64,000 nucleotides of DNA, taken from positions 3,347,407 to 3,411,406 of the forward strand of contig NW_003314267.1 of assembly GCF_000143415.4 (NCBI RefSeq), given 5' to 3'. Origin of the DNA: Selaginella moellendorffii. Taxonomy: Eukaryota; Streptophyta; Lycopodiopsida; Selaginellales; Selaginellaceae. Below are positions 42,385-55,010 of this stretch, piece by piece. The position numbers and the translations under genes were made by a program. The notes beneath the pieces are model-generated. The model was not told the origin of the DNA, did no database searches, and was given only the letters and a program-made list of their open reading frames with translations. The stretch's first letter is position 1; every line of letters starts with the position of its first letter.

Positions 42385-44331
42385 ATGACGACGATCGTGC
42401 TCACGCGCGAGGAAGCGAAGATTCTCGACGCTCTCCGTCTGGTGATCCGTGAATGCGACTTGAAGATCGAGGTGAGAGTGGGCGGATGGGTGCGCGATAA
42501 GGTCTGGTGTTTTAGATCATTTAGCTTGAATCGTTCTAGCTCAATTCAATTCGCGCAGCTCCTTGGCGTCGAGAGCCACGATTTGGATATTGCGCTGGAT
42601 GATATGACTGGGCAGCAGTTCTGTGATCGTGTGCTCCCGTGCTTGAGGAAGACCGATCCTTTGTGTTCTTACAAGGTTATCAAAAGGTTTGTGTTGTCTA
42701 GAGCTTGTTATTTTTCTAACAACTGGAATTTACATGTTGTAGCAATCCAGAACGATCCAAGCATTTAGAAACGACCAAGCTGGAGATCCTGGGTGGAGAG
42801 CTTGATGTTGTTGATCTCCGATCCGAGACGTACACCAACGATTCCAGGATTTGATTTTCACTCGACTTCCTCTTGTTCTTACGCTCTTTTCCTTCCTGCT
42901 AGAAATTTGGAACACCTTCCGAAGACGCTTACGGGAGAGATCTCACGATCAACAGCCTCTTCTACAACGTTGCTGCTGACAAGGTTGAGGACTTCACTGG
43001 TCGAGGTTTGTGTATATTTCATCTTTCGATTCTTTCCACAACTGTGTTGTCCAGGTGTAATGGACCTCAAGCTTGGAAAGATCAGGACTCCGTTGCCACC
43101 GCTCGTTACTTTTCTAGATGATCCATTGCGTGTCCTGAGATCCATTCGGTTTGGTCTGTGACGACTTGTCTTCATCTTAGAATTCTATCTGGAACCTTTC
43201 GTTTTCCTGATCAGCGGCGCGCTTTAATTTTGAGCTGGACGAGGAACTAGAGTGCGTGGCATCTGTTGATTCTGTGAAGGCTGCATTCGAAACAAAGATC
43301 ACCAGGGAGCGCATTTCTCAGGAGGTGGAATACGATCTCTTGGTTTTTATTTTTCGTGTGCCTCTTACATTCGTTTTTCAGATTCAAGCCATGCTCTTCG
43401 GAAAGAATCCTGCTCGGGCGATGTGCCTGCTGCACAAGCTTGGTTATTGGCCTCTGATTTTTACGAGGCCAGTGAGTGCGCAAAGGTAGTCAGTTCAGTC
43501 CCTCCTTTTCGTTTCTCGAACTCATTTAAATCTTTGCTAGTGTGAAGGACTTTCAAGTCGTTTGCGAGACTCTAGAGTCTGTCAACATTCCTGAGGTACT
43601 TACACTGAACACTTTGGTTTTGACTCTTTAACTTACTCAACGCAGGAAGGTGAAAGGCGTCTTGTTCTTGTTGCTGGGATTCTCTATCCATTCAAGAAAG
43701 AAAACGATACAGTTTTGGGCTCCATGGCCGAGAGAATAGGATTAAAAGCAATGCTTAAAAAGGTTCACGTTCTATACATTTCCTTCCTCTCTTGAACTGT
43801 CTCGTGTACCAGGTGAAAGCATTGTACAAAGCAATTGGAAATACCTTCGTGCAAGATTGGTATGAGTTGAACAAATGTACACTTTTTGGAGGATTACCTT
43901 GTCTTTTCAACGAAAGTTTTCGAGTAGAGGCCGGCCTAGCCTTCAGAGACAGGGACTTCAGCTTGTCAGCTGCTGCTTTATTTCTCTCCGTGCCAGCCCC
44001 TAGCGTCCAGCAGAAAGACGTGTTTAACGCTATTCTAAAAAGCATCAGCTTATCTGGTAAGAAGTAGTAGTTTTTCTCGTTTTCAATATTCAATACTTTT
44101 TTCAGGATTGTTAAATTTAAAACCTCTGCTCACGGGGAACGATCTCAAACTCGAATTTCACATTGTTAGCGGCCCGAGAGTGGGTGAGCTGGTAATTCTT
44201 TGAACCTTCCATTCACAAGATATTATCGAATGGTTGTTTTACAGAAAGAAGCTATGTTTATATGGCAGCTACGAAATCCTAGTGGGACCAAACCAGAGTG
44301 TATCAGATATTTACGAGAATTATTCATCTAA
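42385..44331 (+). pseudogene. CCA-adding tRNA nucleotidyltransferase, copy B (splice-damaged)
   Basis: Nearly identical to the intact copy at 29,742, with the same twelve-exon layout and no new stop in exons 1, 2 and 4-12. The difference is a 27-base deletion at about 42,850 that removes the end of exon 3 (the IPTSM codons) and its GT donor, leaving no nearby donor in the correct phase. The glycine loop is one codon shorter (VRVGGWVRD), which matches the usual family form, while VVNLR has become VVDLR. A functional product would need cryptic splicing, so it is called a pseudogene. Confidence 0.7.
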
Positions 44332-44520
44332 GGAGTCAAACACACAACTTGGGAATGAATCGTGCTGTAATTATCAATAGAACGAAAGGTAAAAAGTTGT
44401 GATTTTAACTGTGGCTAAGTTAATATTTTTTTCAAGTATCGCTAAGGTTTCTGTTGCTTATAGTTGTTTGCTATTAACGTGTTTTCTATTTTACGGAGTA
44501 CTATCTACATGAGATCAAGC

Positions 44521-47500
44521 TTATTGCCACTCTCGCAAGTCCCAGCGATTGCTTAGCAGCCTCTTGACGTGGTCGCCCAGAAGTTCCTTCCCTTTCTCGA
44601 GCTTCTCTCGCAGTGCTTGGACTGATTTTTGCAGAACAGCCAAGTCGAGGAGCTCGTGTCTGGCATCCCTGTGCGAGCATCCAGCCAGGAGTAAGCACCT
44701 AATTTGCTTTTCAAACTTTAAATGTACACACCTGGGATTTAGAAGCGTTGTCATGCACTCGAGCTTGCCTTGGAACAGGATCATGTTTTGAAGCAAACAC
44801 CGGGCTTTTTCTTGCTTTGGCCTGATACCGAGTCCCGTTTTCATTATTTCTATCGCGGAGCTCAAGTCGACTAGAAAATCGTCCGCGGAGGCCTGCAGGA
44901 AAGAAAGAGTTGTCAAAAGAATGGAAAAGAAAAAGGATATAAAACTCATGCCTTGAGTGGGCACGCCGTGGTGAGGAAGGCTCGAACGTAGAAGTTGTCG
45001 TCTTTCAAGCCGAGTGAGCTAAACACTGACTTCGCTTCGCTGAGGTACTCGTTTTCCTTCTTCTTTCCTTTCATTGCTCGCAACTCAACCAGTGCCTCCT
45101 CTTTTTTCGACCAGTTCCCGGTCCGCTCACAGCTCGTGGCTTGCAAACCTTTCGAGCTGAAAACTCCGGGAGAAGGCTCGATGCCAACACGTCGCAGTAC
45201 ATTATCGTGACCACCGCTTCGACGCGTCAAGACGAGGAAAGGATCACCTGTGATCGCCATGAGCTCCAACAGGTCTTTTTCCAGAACTTTGGACGTAGAA
45301 ACCGTTTCCTGTAACTTCTGCTTGATCTCCCAAGGCAGCACGTCCAGAACGGGAGAACGTAAGCACTCCAAAAGTTTACCTCTGATACCCGCCACCATGA
45401 GTGTGAGGAGCACTTTCACCAGCTCAAGAACGAGCTCGCTGCTCCTGCGCAGCCACTCCACGAAAAAGTCTGGCCTTCCTAAAAGCAACGAGATGCAAAT
45501 CCTGCCGATGGCATTGAGGCAGTCGCAAGCAGAGGCCTCTCCAGGGGCCTTGATCAGCTCGAGAACTTTGCAGAGGACCTGTTCCTGAGGCCTTCCAGTC
45601 ATAAACTTGAAAGCCAGGCTCTCCGGAAGGACCATCTGCTCCAGGCCCGTGAAGCAAGCCAAGCTCAGCACCGTGGCTCTCTCCAGCAGATAGAAGAACG
45701 TTTGCGGCCTGATGAAGTCTGTTGGAATGACGTCCTTGTTGATGATATCGCCGATAAATCCAACTGACGGCCTCACTACGGAATCCAGGAACTCGAAAGG
45801 AGTACACCGATGGTTGCTGCGCGAGTAGAACGTTGCCAAGCCAGCCATATCTTCTGGAAGGTGTCGCTTCAACGTCTCGAGCTTTGGAGTGCTCAGAAAC
45901 GGTAAGAGAACGCGCAGAGTTCCCCGCACTTCGCTGGAGTTGTCGAGAAAATCCAAGCTCTGCTCGCCTGCAACGCGGTCCAAGTGCGCAGTGAAGAAAC
46001 GCTTGTGGCAAATGGATGATATGTCGAGAAAACTCTGCGCGTCCCCGAGAAACGCTACATTGTAGAGAAGCCTTCTGTATCCCTGGAGCTTTAGTTGGAG
46101 CTTCTCCTGATGGCTATCCAGGACAGTGGCAAGCATCTCGAGCAAGCCGAGGATAACGACCGTTACTCTCGATTGTGTTGAAGAAATCTCGCTGTGCTTG
46201 TGCAAACTCCGGATTCAGTCCAGCCCCGACTCTAGTAGCTGCTCTTCCAAAAACTTCTTCGCGAGTGATGCTACTCGCTCGGTCCTGTGTTGGCCCCTGC
46301 TGCATCCACTGTAAAGCGGCCTGACTGTTTCGTTTTGGAGCCAGAAAGCTCCAACATACTCCACAATGCAGAGCTTGGGATTCATGTCTCGGCTGATTCC
46401 CAGGTAGTTCAAAGCCGCTGAAACCGCAGTTCCCCGTGGTAACATATCTTGAACTCCATCGAGAGACTGCACCACGGAGTGGATCCATTGAAACCAGGTG
46501 TTCCAAGCCGAGAGCACGAGTTGTTGCAAGTTCTCGACGTTGTCCTGGACGAGCGTCAAGCCAGAGCGCTCGGAATCGAGCTCAAACGAGGCTGCTGCTT
46601 TCAAGGCTTCGGACGCTCCTCCCAATAGCTGCCGCAAGGCAATGACTTCGACGTTGGAGTTCTTCGCCACCTTCCAGTTTTCTAGGAGCTCTCTCACTGT
46701 GGCAGTGCCTGGAGTCGTCCGGAGCACTTTGAGTTCGTGCGAGAACACGGGGTTGTCAGCAGCTAGACGTGCCGCCTTGTCGAGAGTCTCACGGTCTTGG
46801 AAGCTCTTCAGAGGCCAGCCACAGTTCTGTCCTCCCCACAAGGACTGGAGCCTGATGTGCTCGAGGATTTTCCGAGCCGCTTCGGAACGCTTGCCGGCAT
46901 TTTCGAGTAGCTCCGATGCTCGGAGAACGTTTCCCTTCCTCGCAGCCACTTCTGCAGCTTTCTCGAAGTTGCCAAGGCTGCATGCAAGCTCGATAAGCTC
47001 GTCAAGGTACTCCCGTCTTTCCAAGAACGCAATCTTCCAGTCCGCATCCGACGAGGCTTGCACCGCCTCCATCATCGAGTGAGCGTCTACTTTGCGATGA
47101 AAGTACTCGGCAGCGTTCTTCCGAAACTTCTCCAACGTGTTGGCAGGCACGCTTGGTACTGTCCATTTGCGAATGAAGTCGAGGCCTTCTTTGTACAGTC
47201 TTCCCTTGGCACAAGCTTCAAGGCATTTCTCGTAATGGTTCCCCTCCGCATATACTTGTGAAGCTTCGCTGTGGAGATTTGCGGCCATGTAGCAGTCTCC
47301 CGAGAGTTCTAGCTTTGAGCATTGCTTGTACAAAAAACCTACACAACAAATCAGTATAAGCACGAGAGAGAGGGAGAAAAGAAAAGAGCTTTATTCATCA
47401 CAGTACCTGCCCTTTGAAAGTCTTTCATCAATCTGAAACACTTTGCTACAGCATCCTTCTTTTCCACGGACTCGTACAGTGCGGCCGCACGTTGTAGGTC

Positions 47501-50500
47501 CCTTTTTGCAGCACTCTGGTCGACTCTAAGGAATTTTTCTCCCCTCTCTTGAAATTCCGCAGCTTCAGATAGTTTTGCTCGGTATCTATCGCCTGCTCGT
47601 TTGAAGGAAAGCTTTGCCATGTCAAACCGGCGAGCATTAAACATCTACACAAACCAGCCAATACATTTTTTTAAAGAGTGAATCCACTCCACAGATATTT
47701 ACCTCAACACCACGTTGGTGCCACTGCTCGGGGGAGCTTATCTGGTGAATCGAGGATATCAGTGACGCATCCAACGCACCTCTCTTGACAACGTTCAGAC
47801 TCTTCCAGTAATCAAGCATTGGCCGCTGATATTCCAGGTTCTCGTCGATGATCCACAGCCTCCGTTTAGTCCTCGTGATGGCAACATATAGCTCCTTGAG
47901 TTCATTGCACAAAATGCTGGGAAGCTGAGCGGGTAAACAATTAGCTGGACGGCTTCTACCAAAAACAGAAGAAAGTGTTTTCCACGCTTCAGGGCTTGCC
48001 GAGTCAGTGAAGAAGTTAAAGATCAATACATCCTGTGTAAGAGTAGCTTAGAGCATGTTAGAAGAAAATAAAGCGTACCTCAAACTCTAATCCTTTACTG
48101 TCCTCCACCGTAAGGACGAGGCATCTTGTGCCGAGTTCCTTTAGCAGCTGCTGCTTCTGGGACTTGTTCCGGACTAGTACGGCTTGATCCGAGCCAAACT
48201 CGTAACCGGAGCTGGATCCATGACTGAAAAACAAAAAGTTGATAGACGTGCTATCGTCTGGGAGATTCAAAACAACTGGAACTTCGCCGAGTACAGAACT
48301 ACTTTCCGGCTCGAGCCTGTCGACCCTGAGAGGGAAGAACCGAAGTATCAGCTCCATAACACTATTTGCAACCTGGACAATGGCGCCCGTTGTCCTGAAA
48401 TTGTCTATCAGCTGCACGATATCCGGACACCTCGCCTCGGCTTCCAGAAACTCTGTATAGAAAACCCGACGTACATCTTCGAACCGGAATTCCACACCTC
48501 TAGTGATGGTCTGAGCCGTATCTCCAGCAAAAATGAAGCCTTCCCGATAATTCGTGCATACGAACTTGAGCAGGCAAACCTGAGCCAGCGTAAAATCTTG
48601 CACCTCGTCAATATAGACAAGATCAAGCTTGTCTCCCTTGAACCCCTCCACCCTGAGCTGCCGGTACAAATGCCAAACATAGTCTGCCATGTCGTAGTCG
48701 TCGTTTTCTTTCTTGAGTTTCTCGTAGTGGAGATAGAGGTCGTAGATCGTGTCCCGTTGCCCCTCATCGAACACCGAAATACGCTGTGATGCCAAGTTGA
48801 TGAAAGCCTCGCGAGAAAGCCTTCCGTCCGGACAGTGAAGGGACTCAGCGCTTCCCTTGATGTGAGACACGATAGCTGCGTAGACATCTGATGCATCGTA
48901 CGTCTTCCTCAAAGAGGCCTTCATCATACGCGGCCAGTAAACCGACACAAAGACGTCGAAGTCCACTTCCCGATCTTCAAGTGTTCTGCTTCGGAAAGGC
49001 CTCGACACAGTTCCATGAACCATATCCAAAAGCTTTTTGAGGGTCAAGACGAGAGGAAAGGCCTCAGGTTGGATGTTGATGAAACTGTCTGGAATGCTGC
49101 CTTGAAACTCTTCGTCAAGCATCACATCTTCGTTGCAGGTGTCCCCAAAAGCAGCAGTATAAGCATCACTTCGTAGTAAAGACCTGAAATGTAAGAAAAA
49201 CTGGTGACGCTGATGAGTAACAGGAGTTCGTCGCATACCTTTTAAACTTTTCGAGGTAGTTCTTGACTGCGAAACACAGCCTCTGGCTAACGGTAATGAA
49301 CGCTTAACGCAAGCACGTCCCCTCGGCGCTATCAAAACTCCCGTTATCACCAAAACCACACCTTGATATGCGATGGAGCTGCTCAATGCGCATCATCTTA
49401 ACACTGATAACCGTGGTTTTGCCTGTGCCCGACCTTCCGATAACAAAAGCCGACGAAGAAGACAACATCAGCTCGGTCTGTGGATGACTTAGAGGGAATG
49501 GCAGCTCGATTTCTGTACCGCCACTGTCTGTCAGAACGTAGTTCGCAATTCCAGATGACTCTGAATAGAACTTCAGTAGAGATAGATTCTCTGAAACTTT
49601 GGGACCACGCTGACTAATTGGAGGCGCTGCATTGCCGTCGTCGATGACTTTCTGGACAACATCTCCGCTCCATACTTCCGGAACAACGATTCTACCGCAA
49701 ACGGACGTCTTTGTCGTCATAGTTCGACAGCGTTCCACGTAATCCAATGAGTAAGTCGAGCTGACAGTATTCAATCGTTGGACAGTTCGCTGTAGTCCTT
49801 GAACGCCCACCACATCACATAGCTCGATGGCCTGAGACCTTCTATTGCTCGTCAAAACCACTCTCCAGACTAGAAGCAAACCGTTCATGCGAAACACGTG
49901 AATATCCTCTGAGAGTGTCAGCGGCATCGCAGAGTTAAACTCAGGCCAGTGACCTCTAGCAAGTCCCAGGACAAATCTCGTGCAGCCATTTCTGAAGGAC
50001 GCCGATTGACGAGCGTAACTGGTCTTGAACTCCTTGCTGAAGAAGACCTGCAAAGAGAAAAACATGCTCAGGTAGGCAAGAAAACCGATGAGGACACTCA
50101 CCTTCCAGATACAGTTTTCGAGAAGAGAACTGTTAATCAGGATATCATAAAACTGGTCCACTTTGCCTCCAACACGCTTCTCCAGCTCTGGAACGTCGGT
50201 CGAGTCCACAAAGCAATCTCTGCTTTTTGCATTCTGAACTAAATCCCTCCAAATGGTCTCGTTCTTAGCCAAGGTATGCTCGTTACCAACAATGCAAAGA
50301 CAGTATCTGCATGGGAAAAACTAAGTAGAGGCTCAAACATTATGGCAACCACCTGGCTCGAGTTATTGAAACATTCAGACGTCGATGATCTTTCAGAAAG
50401 CCCAAATCTCCGGAAGGGTTCGATCTGACAGTCGACAAAATAACTACGTCCATTTCACGACCTTGAAATCCGTCGACAGTATTGGCCTCGACCTTGAAAG

Positions 50501-53032
50501 AAAACGAAGCATGTTGTATGCGACTTCTTAGTGCAGTAACTTGTGCCTTGTAAAAGGAGATAACTCCCACCTCAAGGTTGCTGCAGTTACGTTTCTCTGG
50601 AGAATCACATCTTAGAAATTTCAACCAGCTTCATTCTGTACCTTTTTGGAGTTTCTCCAATAGAAACATGATGACTTCAATTTCTGTGGGATTTTCCAAG
50701 CTCCCCTCTTTGGCAGTGCATTCCGAACTGTTCGCATGGATAAATATATATGGGCCGTATAAGAGCGAGCGGAACGCTGCGCCGTAAGAACTCACTGTTA
50801 CATTCGGGCCATCTTGGATTTTTCGCTTGTAGAATTCATAGTTTGAGAACTGGCAAATAGATGGGTGCATGCGGTACTGAACATTAAGCATAATATTCGG
50901 GTGGTCCAGCGCATGGAGCCTCTGGAACAAGCTCCTTCCATAACCGGACATTTTAGACTTCTGTAAACACATACAGGCATCGAATCAGTACGAAGTTTGC
51001 ACGGTTAAAAGTACCTCGCTAAGAACAGTGGGTGGTAACTGCCGGTGGTCTCCAACAAGGACGAGTTGCTTTAGACAAGAAAGGCCCATAATGATAGCTG
51101 TTTCCGCTTCGATAGCTTGAGAAGCCTCGTCAAGAACAGCTACGTCAAAGAGCACCGCCGAATTTTGCACCAACGGCATAGCAGCGCAAGACAGCGTGCA
51201 AAACACCATGGTCGAATGCCTGACGAGCTGCCTTCTGATGAAGCTTGTCATGCGGTCAGCGCTCACTTGAAGGCTCTGAAGGAGGACAGCAAGTTTGTCA
51301 AGGTTGTTCTTGATGCTCCTGTTGACACCAAAGCAAGCAATAGCATCAATAAGATCGCTTATCTTGGCGAGGAGGCTTTTCACTTTGACGATTTTAGCCG
51401 ACTGAACGAGTGTGGTCGGCAGGTCCGAAAGAGCCTGAACCATCTGCTGTTCAAGACTGGCGAACGTTCTTCGTACGACGTCCGAGAAGTTTTGAGAGGC
51501 CTCCATATTCAGAAAGTCGACCATGGAAGACGCTTCTGATTTGCAGCAGCTTAAGGTCGACGATATCCTGTTCAAGCGATATGGAAGAAACACTTCGGAC
51601 AGCAGCTTGTCACTAACACCAGTCAGCCTCGTCTCATTTCCTATGAGCAGAATATCGTTGGAGCCAGAGTCGTTTGTCTTCAGAAACCGAGTGACTAGTT
51701 CCTGAACGGCCATGTTTGTAGGAGCGCAAACCAATACACGCCTTCCAGAGCTCCGTAGAACAGAAAGAAGTGCGGCTAGCACCGACGTTTTCCCTGTACC
51801 CGGAGGTCCCTGTATCAGCCTCACGTACGGCTTTTGATTTTTCTCAAGCGCCAAAACGGTGCTGGACACGGCCCTTGATTGAAAATCGTTCAGATGCGAG
51901 CATCTTGTTCCAGAAAGAAATCCTTTGTCAGCATCATCCACCCAAAGTGCCTATAAACGAAAACATGAAGTTAGCGAAAAATACGTTACTTCAGTGACAG
52001 AAAAATTCTCTAGGTACCTGCTGCAGCACCTCGTCGAAAATCGGGAACCGATTTTCATCGGCAAACAGCGGCCGCTGCAACGCATTCCAAATCCTCGAAG
52101 CTGATACCAGGGACTCCAAGCCAATGACGTACCAGGGTCTCTCCGGATCAGTCAGAGCGTTCTCCATCTGGGATGTGGAGTATATCTCGGCCTCCCAAAA
52201 GCCCGTTGGAACATCAAAGCCGGTCAGTAGAACCAGCGCGTGCATCTTTCCCGAAGCTTGCACGTCCTTCGCGGAGGAAGTTGGGCTTGTCGCGAGTAGG
52301 ACAACATCCATTGGCTTGAAAGAGGAGTTGTCTTTACCGTCCACCTTGAGCCAGACCCGTCGAAGCGTTTCGTCTGTGTCTTCCATCTTCACTCGTACCA
52401 TAGCCCAGCCATCTTTTTTAATCCGTGAAAGCCCGCGGCTTAATCCTTCTCGCACTTCATCGAGCAGCGGCAACTTGAAGCTCGCGAGGTACTGCCTCAA
52501 AGAGGTAAACTCGAGAGGAATTTTTCTCACCTGAAACACCATCTTCCTTGTCAAGCAAAGTGCAAGCTCAAAGAAAGAAGAGAAAAAAAAAAAAACAACT
52601 CACCTGAATGAGCGAGCCATTCTCGATGTTGTCCAGCGACCACTTGAGCACGCGTGATGAAAGCGTCTCAAACCTCGACGATTCATCGGCGGCAGAAGTG
52701 GATGCTTCGATCGATTTCCCAGTCGAAGATTGCACCTGCATTTTGCACCACCCGAACGAGAATCCGCAGGAAGGAAGAACTACAAACACGAAGAAGAAAT
52801 CGTATGGAGTGTATAGATCACGGAATCAAGAACTTACATCCGCGAGCAGAGCGTTCGAAATCGTTAAATGCTCCACATTTAAGTGGCGTGAAAGCACGAG
52901 GCCCTGGAATTTCCAATCACATCAAAGATCACATCCAGCGATAGCGCAATCTCTTGCATTGCGCTCCTGGCCACTTACAAGCATCTCGTCTCCTCCGCTT
53001 CTTCGTGCGCCTTCGCCCGCCTCCTCCTCCAT
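44521..53032 (-). CDS. Dual helicase: Upf1/SEN1-type plus UvrD-type plus TPR region
   Basis: A large multi-exon gene, about 2,300 codons by my estimate. The N-terminus (SRVLKWSLDNIENG) matches plant SEN1-like helicases. Motor 1 (SF1B) has GPPGTGKTSVL (about 51,790), DEASQAIEAE, VGDHRQLPPT, NVQYRMHP, VDGFQGREMD and NVSITRAR (about 50,360). A good splice then leads to GNEHTLAKNETIWRDL and, without a stop or start, to motor 2 (SF1A/UvrD): GRSGTGKTTV (about 49,425), YIDEVQDFT (about 48,600), FAGDTAQTI, LTVEDSKGLEF and LYVAITRTKRR (about 47,880). TPR-like helices fill the C-terminal third. This resembles plant TRANK1-like proteins, probably in RNA metabolism or surveillance. Oddities are an in-frame TGA at 46,215 unless a 39-base intron (46,192-46,230) is removed, a GC-AG last intron, and an uncertain first exon. 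Confidence 0.82.
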
Positions 53033-53744
53033 TGCACAAAGCCCTAAACCCTTCAATGTGATGCAATATTCACAGTAAAATAATTCAATTTTTGAAATAT
53101 TTTAGAAACTTCTACGTTCTTATATATATAATTTATAAACACATTTATAATTTTTTAGATTTTCTTAAACACTTCTTAATGTATTCTAACTTATTCTACT
53201 AGGTTGATATGCATTAACAAAAATTTTTTTTTAATAAATTATACACATTTTTATAATTATAAATTTCCATTTGATCAATTGGATTGATAAATGTGAATAA
53301 CACTACTATTAAGCAACCAAACAACATATAACAAATTATTTTCTCTTTTTATACTTTACTTTTATTTAGATTAGAAAAAAGAAATGTTTGGTTTACTAAA
53401 AAGGCAAACATAATTTACCAAGGAAAAAAGTTTGATGTGGGGCAGGATCTTCTGGATCTGCTTCTCCATCTCCATCTCCATCTCCATGACCCGCTTCTCA
53501 TCGAAGTCCAAGCCAAAAACAACGTGTCTATACTGAAAGGAGACTTCAACCACACTTATAAATGCAATATTTCTCAGGAGATGTTGAACCATCGCCTAAT
53601 CACACCTTCTTAGTTCTTTCTAGGTGTTTCTGAAGTCTATAAATTGCTGTCCAATCTTTTGTGTGTGTGTCTCGAATTGTTCCTCAAAGTCCATTGCCCA
53701 CTTCTAGTTGAGCCCTCTTCCCCTTCTTTATCTATCCACTTCTA
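53033..53744. other. AT-rich intergenic, divergent promoters
   Basis: Lies between the divergent helicase and DUF3472 genes. The first 300 bases are very AT-rich and have a diverged direct copy at about 55,680-55,950. No gene is recognised. A short TC-rich (CATCTC)n run occurs near 53,465. Confidence 0.5.
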
Positions 53745-55010
53745 ATGGCAGCCACCGTCACTCTTGTTGGCAATGGTTATGTGTACCCAAACGACAGTTT
53801 CGGTTCTATTTCTAATGATGGCCTTGAAGGATGGACCGATGCCACTGGATCAACCCGTGTCTTCTTTTTGCCACAGAAAACTGGATGGATCTCTGTTTCA
53901 ATCCAGGCAAGATCAGTTGACAACACTAACACCTTGCGCTTAAGCCTCGATGGTAGTCCCAATGCTGCACACGACGTAGTTTTGCCCATGTCCTCTGATT
54001 TCAAAACTTATACAGTGGGAACTTATACCATTTTCAGCGCAGAGTATCACTATCTGGAAATACGTGCAGTCACCCAAAACTCAACCTACCTTCCTGAAGT
54101 GCAAGCGCTGATCATCTCTGGTTCTGCTGCCGAAGGCCTCAGGTATAACAAGAGCTCCAATCGCGCTGCACCCTCAACGCATCTCTGGTACAACACAGAT
54201 GCTATCCAGGGGGCTATCACTGGGTTCTACACTGAATTCTATGTAAAGCAAGCCGAAGATCCCGTAAACTCCTACTACATGACGAATGGTTTTGGAGATG
54301 GCTACTTCGGCATTCAGGTAAGTTCCAGTCTATACCATGGTGACCACTCTCTAATACTGCTATCTATATGTTCCTAGGTGATCTCTCCGACTGAAAGGAG
54401 AGTATTGTTTTCAGTATGGAGCAATTATAATACTGAAGACCCAGGGCAGATCCCCGATGACTACAAAGTGAAGCTGGTGAAGAAAGGCACTGATGTGATT
54501 TCAGGAGAATTTGGTAATGAAGGGTCGGGTGCACAGAGCTACATCCAATATATGTGGAATACTGACACCGTTTACAGAGGGCTTTTGACGGCTGAAGCGG
54601 ATGGCAGCGACAACACTATATTTTCAGGTTACTTCTTTTTGCCGGAGTCGGGCTGGAAGCTGATAGCTCGATGGAACAAGCCAAAGACTGGAGCTCGCTT
54701 GTTGACAGGGCTTTACTCCTTCGTGGAAAACTTTCGAAGCAATGGAAACGACTACTTCAGAGCTCACTACGGCAACCAGTGGGCTTATGGTGAGGGTGGA
54801 TGGGTGCAGCTGACCAAGGCTACATTCGACACGACCGCCGGTGAAGGCGACTATCAGCGATATGATTATGGCGCTGGGGCAGAGGGTAATTGGATGTATA
54901 TGTTCAGTGGTGGATTTAGGCAGACCAACAATGTGAAGGTTGGAGATGTCATAGAAAGGAGCGTTGGTCCTGATCCCGACGTGGACTTCGCAATCTTGGA
55001 TGCTCTCTAA
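53745..55010 (+). CDS. DUF5077-DUF3472 protein, plus copy
   Basis: Two exons (53,745-54,317 and 54,378-55,010) join in phase 0 into 401 residues. The N-terminal half resembles the DUF5077 beta-sandwich (FGSISNDGLEGWTD, RVFFLPQKTGWISVSI). The second half matches DUF3472: GYFGIQ at the splice, then SPTERRVLFSVWSNYNTEDP, GEFGNEGSGAQSYI, YFFLPESGWKLIARWNKPKT and LYSFVENF. Function is unknown; the beta-sandwich pair suggests carbohydrate or surface binding. There is no signal peptide, so it is probably cytosolic. A convergent paralog ends about 980 bp away at 55,986, about 80% identical by eye. Confidence 0.85.

Noticed and set aside
21281-45510. Interpreting the tandem copies as two haplotypes placed side by side
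   Set aside because: Not fully excluded, but the junction truncates one gene on each side in a way expected for a real tandem duplication, and divergence includes many independent indels.
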